The notes beneath the pieces were generated by a model. The model was not told the DNA's origin. It was given only the letters and a program-made list of their open reading frames with translations, and ran no database searches. 64,000 bases of DNA, taken from positions 18,477 through 82,476 of the forward strand of contig NZ_LQOY01000072.1 of assembly GCF_002101675.1 (NCBI RefSeq), in the 5' to 3' direction. This document shows, one piece after another, positions 60,224 through 64,000 of the stretch. The stretch is from Mycobacterium gordonae. GTDB taxonomy: Bacteria; Actinomycetota; Actinomycetes; Mycobacteriales; Mycobacteriaceae. A program made the translations under genes and the position numbers. Position 1 is the first letter of the stretch. Every line of letters begins with the position of its first letter.

Positions 60224-60709
60224 TCAGCCGCACGAGACCTTGATGTTGAAGTCCTTGGTGATCATTCCGGCCATCGGGTTCTTCAGATCAGCGCCCTGAG
60301 CCTGCCCGGTGATGGTGTACGTCTTGCCGTCCACCGACACCTTGGCCGAGCCGACCTTCGATCCCATGTTGTCCGCCACCGAAAGGGCGTTGCCGTCGAC
60401 CACCATGGCCAGCGACTCGACCGTGGGCGGGTTGCCGTCGGCCATCACCACCGCCAGCGCCTGCTGTCCGCCGGTGTCGCCACTGCCGATGTTGATCTTG
60501 CCGCCCTGCTTGACGCAAGTCACCGAGGAAGGGTTCAGGCCCGGCAGATCCGAGCCGCCGACCTTGACCTCGGTTCCCGCGCCGCCGTTGCTGGCGACGC
60601 TCGCCGGTCCGTTCGAGGCCGGGCTGGCACTGTGGCCGCCACTGGAACAACCGACCAGCGCCGACGCGCAGCCAAGGGTTCCGATCGCCACCGCGATAAC
60701 ACGCTTCAC
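60224..60709 (-). CDS. LpqH (19-kDa antigen)-family lipoprotein
   Basis: This 161-residue lipoprotein has a signal sequence ending in the lipobox ALVGC, with the acylated cysteine at residue 21. A serine/glycine/alanine-rich spacer leads to a beta-rich domain. The segments MADGNPPTVESLAMVVDGN, DGKTYTITGQAQGADLKNP and a two-cysteine pattern (SVTCVKQGG and KVSCG) match the LpqH/19-kDa family closely. GTG at 60709 is preceded by GGAAGGAAG. These proteins sit on the outer side of the membrane and are TLR2 ligands in pathogens. It is probably a paralogue rather than LpqH itself, judged by context. Confidence 0.88.
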   Translation of the reverse strand: MKRVIAVAIGTLGCASALVGCSSGGHSASPASNGPASVASNGGAGTEVKVGGSDLPGLNPSSVTCVKQGGKINIGSGDTGGQQALAVVMADGNPPTVESLAMVVDGNALSVADNMGSKVGSAKVSVDGKTYTITGQAQGADLKNPMAGMITKDFNIKVSCG

Positions 60710-60813
60710 TGGACTTCCTTCCGTCATGCGCCGCCCCGATGGCGTCGTCATGGCAGAAGTACAGATCGCCGCTCCCGCTACCGATCCCAATTATGGCGGC
60801 GGGGTCGGCCGGC

Positions 60814-61650
60814 CTACTCCTCGACCGCGACGCCGCCCCTGGTGCGCCGACGGCGGTGCGAGGTCTTGCCGGTGGGACGGCGGTTGCGTAGCCGCGCGGA
60901 AGATTCAACGGTCTGCTCGGACGCCTCGTCGGACGCCGGCGCCTCAGCGGTCTCCGCGGGCTCCTGGTCCGGCGCCTTCTCCTCGCTCAGCACCGGGGCG
61001 GGCGCCTCGGCGGTAACCGTTTCTGCGTCCTGCGTTTCTTCCGGTTCGGCCGCTTCTTCGGGTTCCGCGGCCTCATCGGCGTGCTCAGCGTCCTCTTCCG
61101 TGTCCTCGGCGTCCTCGTCGTCGTCCTCGTCGTCTTCAGCCGCCGCCTCGACTGCCTTCCCGCGCTTCTTCCCGCGGATACGGCGCTCTTTGACCTTCTT
61201 CGGCTTGATCGGTTTGGGCGGTGGCGGCGGCAGCTCAGCGACGAACGACAGGTAGAAGGCGAAGAACCCGAGGACGCCGATCGCTGCGGCGGCCCCGTAG
61301 ATCGCGAACAACCACTGACCGGCTTTGTCCAGGCTGAACCAGTGCTCGCTGATCGCGGTGCCGATTATCAGCACGCCGGCCAGCACGTGGGCCACGATCG
61401 AGCAGGTCCTGATGGTCAGCGCCAGCTGCGGTACGGCCAGCTCCGGCTTGCGGGTGCGCAGCAGGGTGAAGACCACCGGCAAAGCGGCCAGTCCGAGCAG
61501 GGCGCCGGTCACGATCCGCAGCGTCATCCCCGCGCCACTGCCGATGTCGCCCATCAGCTCGGGCCACCGCGGCAGGACGAAATAGAAGAAGAGGACGCCG
61601 GCGCCAATCGTGAACGATGCGTGCCACAAGATGGCGACCTTGCGCCCCAT
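60814..61650 (-). CDS. lucA: LucA-like multi-pass membrane protein with acidic disordered tail
   Basis: This 278-residue protein has four membrane helices in the first 140 residues (AILWHASFTIGAGVLFFYFV, then others, ending FFAFYLSFVAEL). A proline/lysine-rich hinge follows (PPPPPKPIKPKK). The cytoplasmic tail of about 100 residues is extremely acidic (DDEDDDEDAEDTEEDAEHAD) and ends in a basic RRRRTRGG patch. Position next to tRNA-Ser, ffs and aspC matches Rv3723 (LucA), which coordinates Mce1/Mce4 fatty-acid and cholesterol uptake. The symbol rests mainly on synteny and topology, so it is less certain than the gene call. Confidence 0.8.
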   Translation of the reverse strand: MGRKVAILWHASFTIGAGVLFFYFVLPRWPELMGDIGSGAGMTLRIVTGALLGLAALPVVFTLLRTRKPELAVPQLALTIRTCSIVAHVLAGVLIIGTAISEHWFSLDKAGQWLFAIYGAAAAIGVLGFFAFYLSFVAELPPPPPKPIKPKKVKERRIRGKKRGKAVEAAAEDDEDDDEDAEDTEEDAEHADEAAEPEEAAEPEETQDAETVTAEAPAPVLSEEKAPDQEPAETAEAPASDEASEQTVESSARLRNRRPTGKTSHRRRRTRGGVAVEE

Positions 61651-61756
61651 ACCACTCCTTTAAGTCCCTCAAGCCTGACGACTCAAGCCGCCGGACATTG
61701 ACGGGGCCCCACCGTCAGTTCCGGCATCGGTCCAGGTCAAACGACAGACCGTACAG

Positions 61757-61842
61757 CGGAGGATGCGGGATTTGAACCCGCGAGGGCTGTTAACCCAACC
61801 CGCGTTCCAGGCGAGCGCCATAGGCCACTAGGCGAATCCTCC
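61757..61842 (-). tRNA. tRNA-Ser (anticodon GGA)
   Basis: Read on the minus strand, the acceptor stem GGAGGAT pairs with ATCCTCC, followed by discriminator G with no encoded CCA. The anticodon stem CTCGC/GCGGG encloses loop CTGGAAC, giving anticodon GGA for serine. A long variable arm, characteristic of class II serine tRNAs, and the T-loop GGTTCAAATCC are present. It lies between the lucA-like gene and ffs, as in M. tuberculosis. Confidence 0.95.
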
Positions 61843-61862
61843 GTGGTCATGGTAGCTGCTGA

Positions 61863-63338
<1,476 letters not shown>

Positions 63339-63346
63339 CTTTTGAC

Positions 63347-63365
63347 TCTGCGCTTGTGGCGCAGA
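63347..63365. terminator. Short hairpin between convergent genes
   Basis: TCTGCGC-TTGTG-GCGCAGA forms a perfect seven-base stem with a five-base loop in the 72-bp gap between aspC (plus) and the PE_PGRS gene (minus). It could end transcription from both sides. There is no U-run, as is common in mycobacteria, so the call rests on the hairpin and its location. Confidence 0.55.
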
Positions 63366-63410
63366 AGTACGAGTGGCCGCCGCCCTGGGCGCAGGCTCAA
63401 CGAGCTGGGG

Positions 63411-64000
63411 TCATCCCGGGATGCCGTTATCGCCGTTCGCGCCGGGGTCGCCGGGGTCGCCGGTAGCGCCCTTGGCGGCCGTGCCGCCGCTGGGGTTGAC
63501 ACCGCCGAGGCCGCCGACGCCGCCGAGGCTCGCCCCGCCGCCGTTGGCACCCGCGCCGCCCGTGCCGCCGATGACAGTGCCGTGCCCGCCGTTGCCGCCG
63601 TTTCCGCCGGCGCCGCCGCCCCCACCGATCGCGCCGTTGCCGCCCACGCCGCCCTTGAAGCCGAGGCCGCTGCCCTGTTCACCGGTACCACCGGAGCCGC
63701 CGGTGCCGCCGGACTGACCGAGAGCACCCTTTCCGCCACTACCGCCGGTGCCGGTGGCGGCATCGCCGCCCGCTCCGCCGGATCCGCCGTTGCCACCGGC
63801 ACCGCCGGCGGCGCCGTTGCCACCGTTGCCACCGTTGCCGCCGCCGGTGGCGACGGTGCGATTGCCGTCGCCGCCGGCGCCGCCGAGACCGCCCTTGCCG
63901 GTGGAACCACCGTCGCCCCCGTTGCCGGCGGTGCCCACGGTGACATTGCCGCCGGCCCCGCCCCTGCCACCGTTGCCGGCGTCACCGCCGATGCCGCCGG
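63411..64000 (-). CDS. PE_PGRS-type glycine-rich protein, C-terminal part (cut by window edge)
   Basis: The last 196 or so codons of a minus-strand gene run off the right edge; the stop TGA is at 63411. The sequence is dense in GGAGG, GGNGG and GGTGG repeats (for example GGNGGNGGNGAAGGAGGNGG), typical of PGRS domains. It ends with a less repetitive segment containing GDPGDPGANGDNGIPG. The N-terminal PE domain lies outside the window, so membership is inferred from the repeats. PE_PGRS proteins are surface or secreted proteins of mycobacteria. Its high GC repeats make open frames on the other strand meaningless. Confidence 0.88.
   Translation of the reverse strand, partial: GGIGGDAGNGGRGGAGGNVTVGTAGNGGDGGSTGKGGLGGAGGDGNRTVATGGGNGGNGGNGAAGGAGGNGGSGGAGGDAATGTGGSGGKGALGQSGGTGGSGGTGEQGSGLGFKGGVGGNGAIGGGGGAGGNGGNGGHGTVIGGTGGAGANGGGASLGGVGGLGGVNPSGGTAAKGATGDPGDPGANGDNGIPG

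Noticed and set aside
59810..61255. Plus-strand open frame of 481 codons across the TPR, lipoprotein and lucA-like genes
   Set aside because: It crosses three minus-strand genes and reads as low-complexity Arg/Ser/Ala sequence, antisense to the acidic LucA tail.
63373..63717. Collagen-like proline-rich frame on the plus strand at the right edge
   Set aside because: It is the reverse complement of PGRS glycine repeats (GGC/GCC), not an independent gene.
63411..64000. Possible CRISPR array or tandem DNA repeat at the right edge
   Set aside because: The periodicity is codon-level GGN repetition within one open reading frame, without uniform repeats and spacers.

Overview
The window looks like a chromosomal segment from a mycobacterium. 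The evidence is high-GC coding with frequent GTG starts, a PE_PGRS-type glycine-rich gene at the right edge, several wax-ester/diacylglycerol acyltransferase genes, EthA/MymA-type monooxygenases, an LpqH-like lipoprotein, a LigC ligase with a LigD-type polymerase, and an aspC / ffs / tRNA-Ser / lucA-like block that resembles the Rv3722c-Rv3723 neighbourhood of M. tuberculosis in reverse orientation. PE_PGRS families are mainly expanded in slow growers, so a slow grower is the likelier host (inference). I saw no insertion sequence, prophage or CRISPR array.

Left part (1-16 kb): the start of a Pls/PosA-type adenylation protein; a carboxylesterase and D-2-hydroxyacid dehydrogenase pair; a translationally coupled operon of an oxidoreductase, an SDR and a TetR regulator with a perfect palindrome upstream; then an apparent lipid regulon. 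In that regulon an AraC/VirS-type regulator, a Baeyer-Villiger-type monooxygenase, two WS/DGAT acyltransferases, a DUF1330 protein and a Nudix hydrolase sit around two near-identical operators made of four TGTC repeats spaced 10-11-10 bp. A DUF2330 protein and a cytochrome P450 follow.

Middle part (16-38 kb): a tandem pair of unknown paralogues, a TetR regulator, ligC, two convergent GAF-ANTAR proteins, a LigD-like polymerase, an SDR, a third WS/DGAT, a membrane O-acyltransferase with SGNH domain, a large cyclase-ATPase, an SMP-30-like protein, an F420-type PPOX protein, a zinc alcohol dehydrogenase, a UbiA-like membrane protein overlapping an inositol-phosphatase-like gene, and a mannitol-dehydrogenase plus HAD-phosphatase pair.

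The most notable region is 37.6-52.5 kb. An MMPL-family transporter diverges from an EthA-like monooxygenase. A structured leader of about 520 bp then precedes three tightly coupled genes: a full KS-AT-DH-ER-KR-ACP polyketide synthase, an alpha-oxoamine synthase of the BioF/Fum8 type, and a zinc dehydrogenase. This layout predicts a reduced polyketide chain released by condensation with an amino acid to give an amino-ketone or amino-alcohol lipid, as in fungal sphinganine-analogue toxins. It is the best candidate here for an undescribed system.

Right part (52-64 kb): two CsbD-type small proteins, an oxidoreductase, two coupled proteins of unknown function, a small membrane protein, and a coupled TPR-protein/CHAT-protease pair that may be a split caspase-like signalling or defence module. 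The window ends with an LpqH-like lipoprotein, a LucA-like membrane protein, tRNA-Ser, SRP RNA, aspC and the C-terminal part of a PE_PGRS protein.
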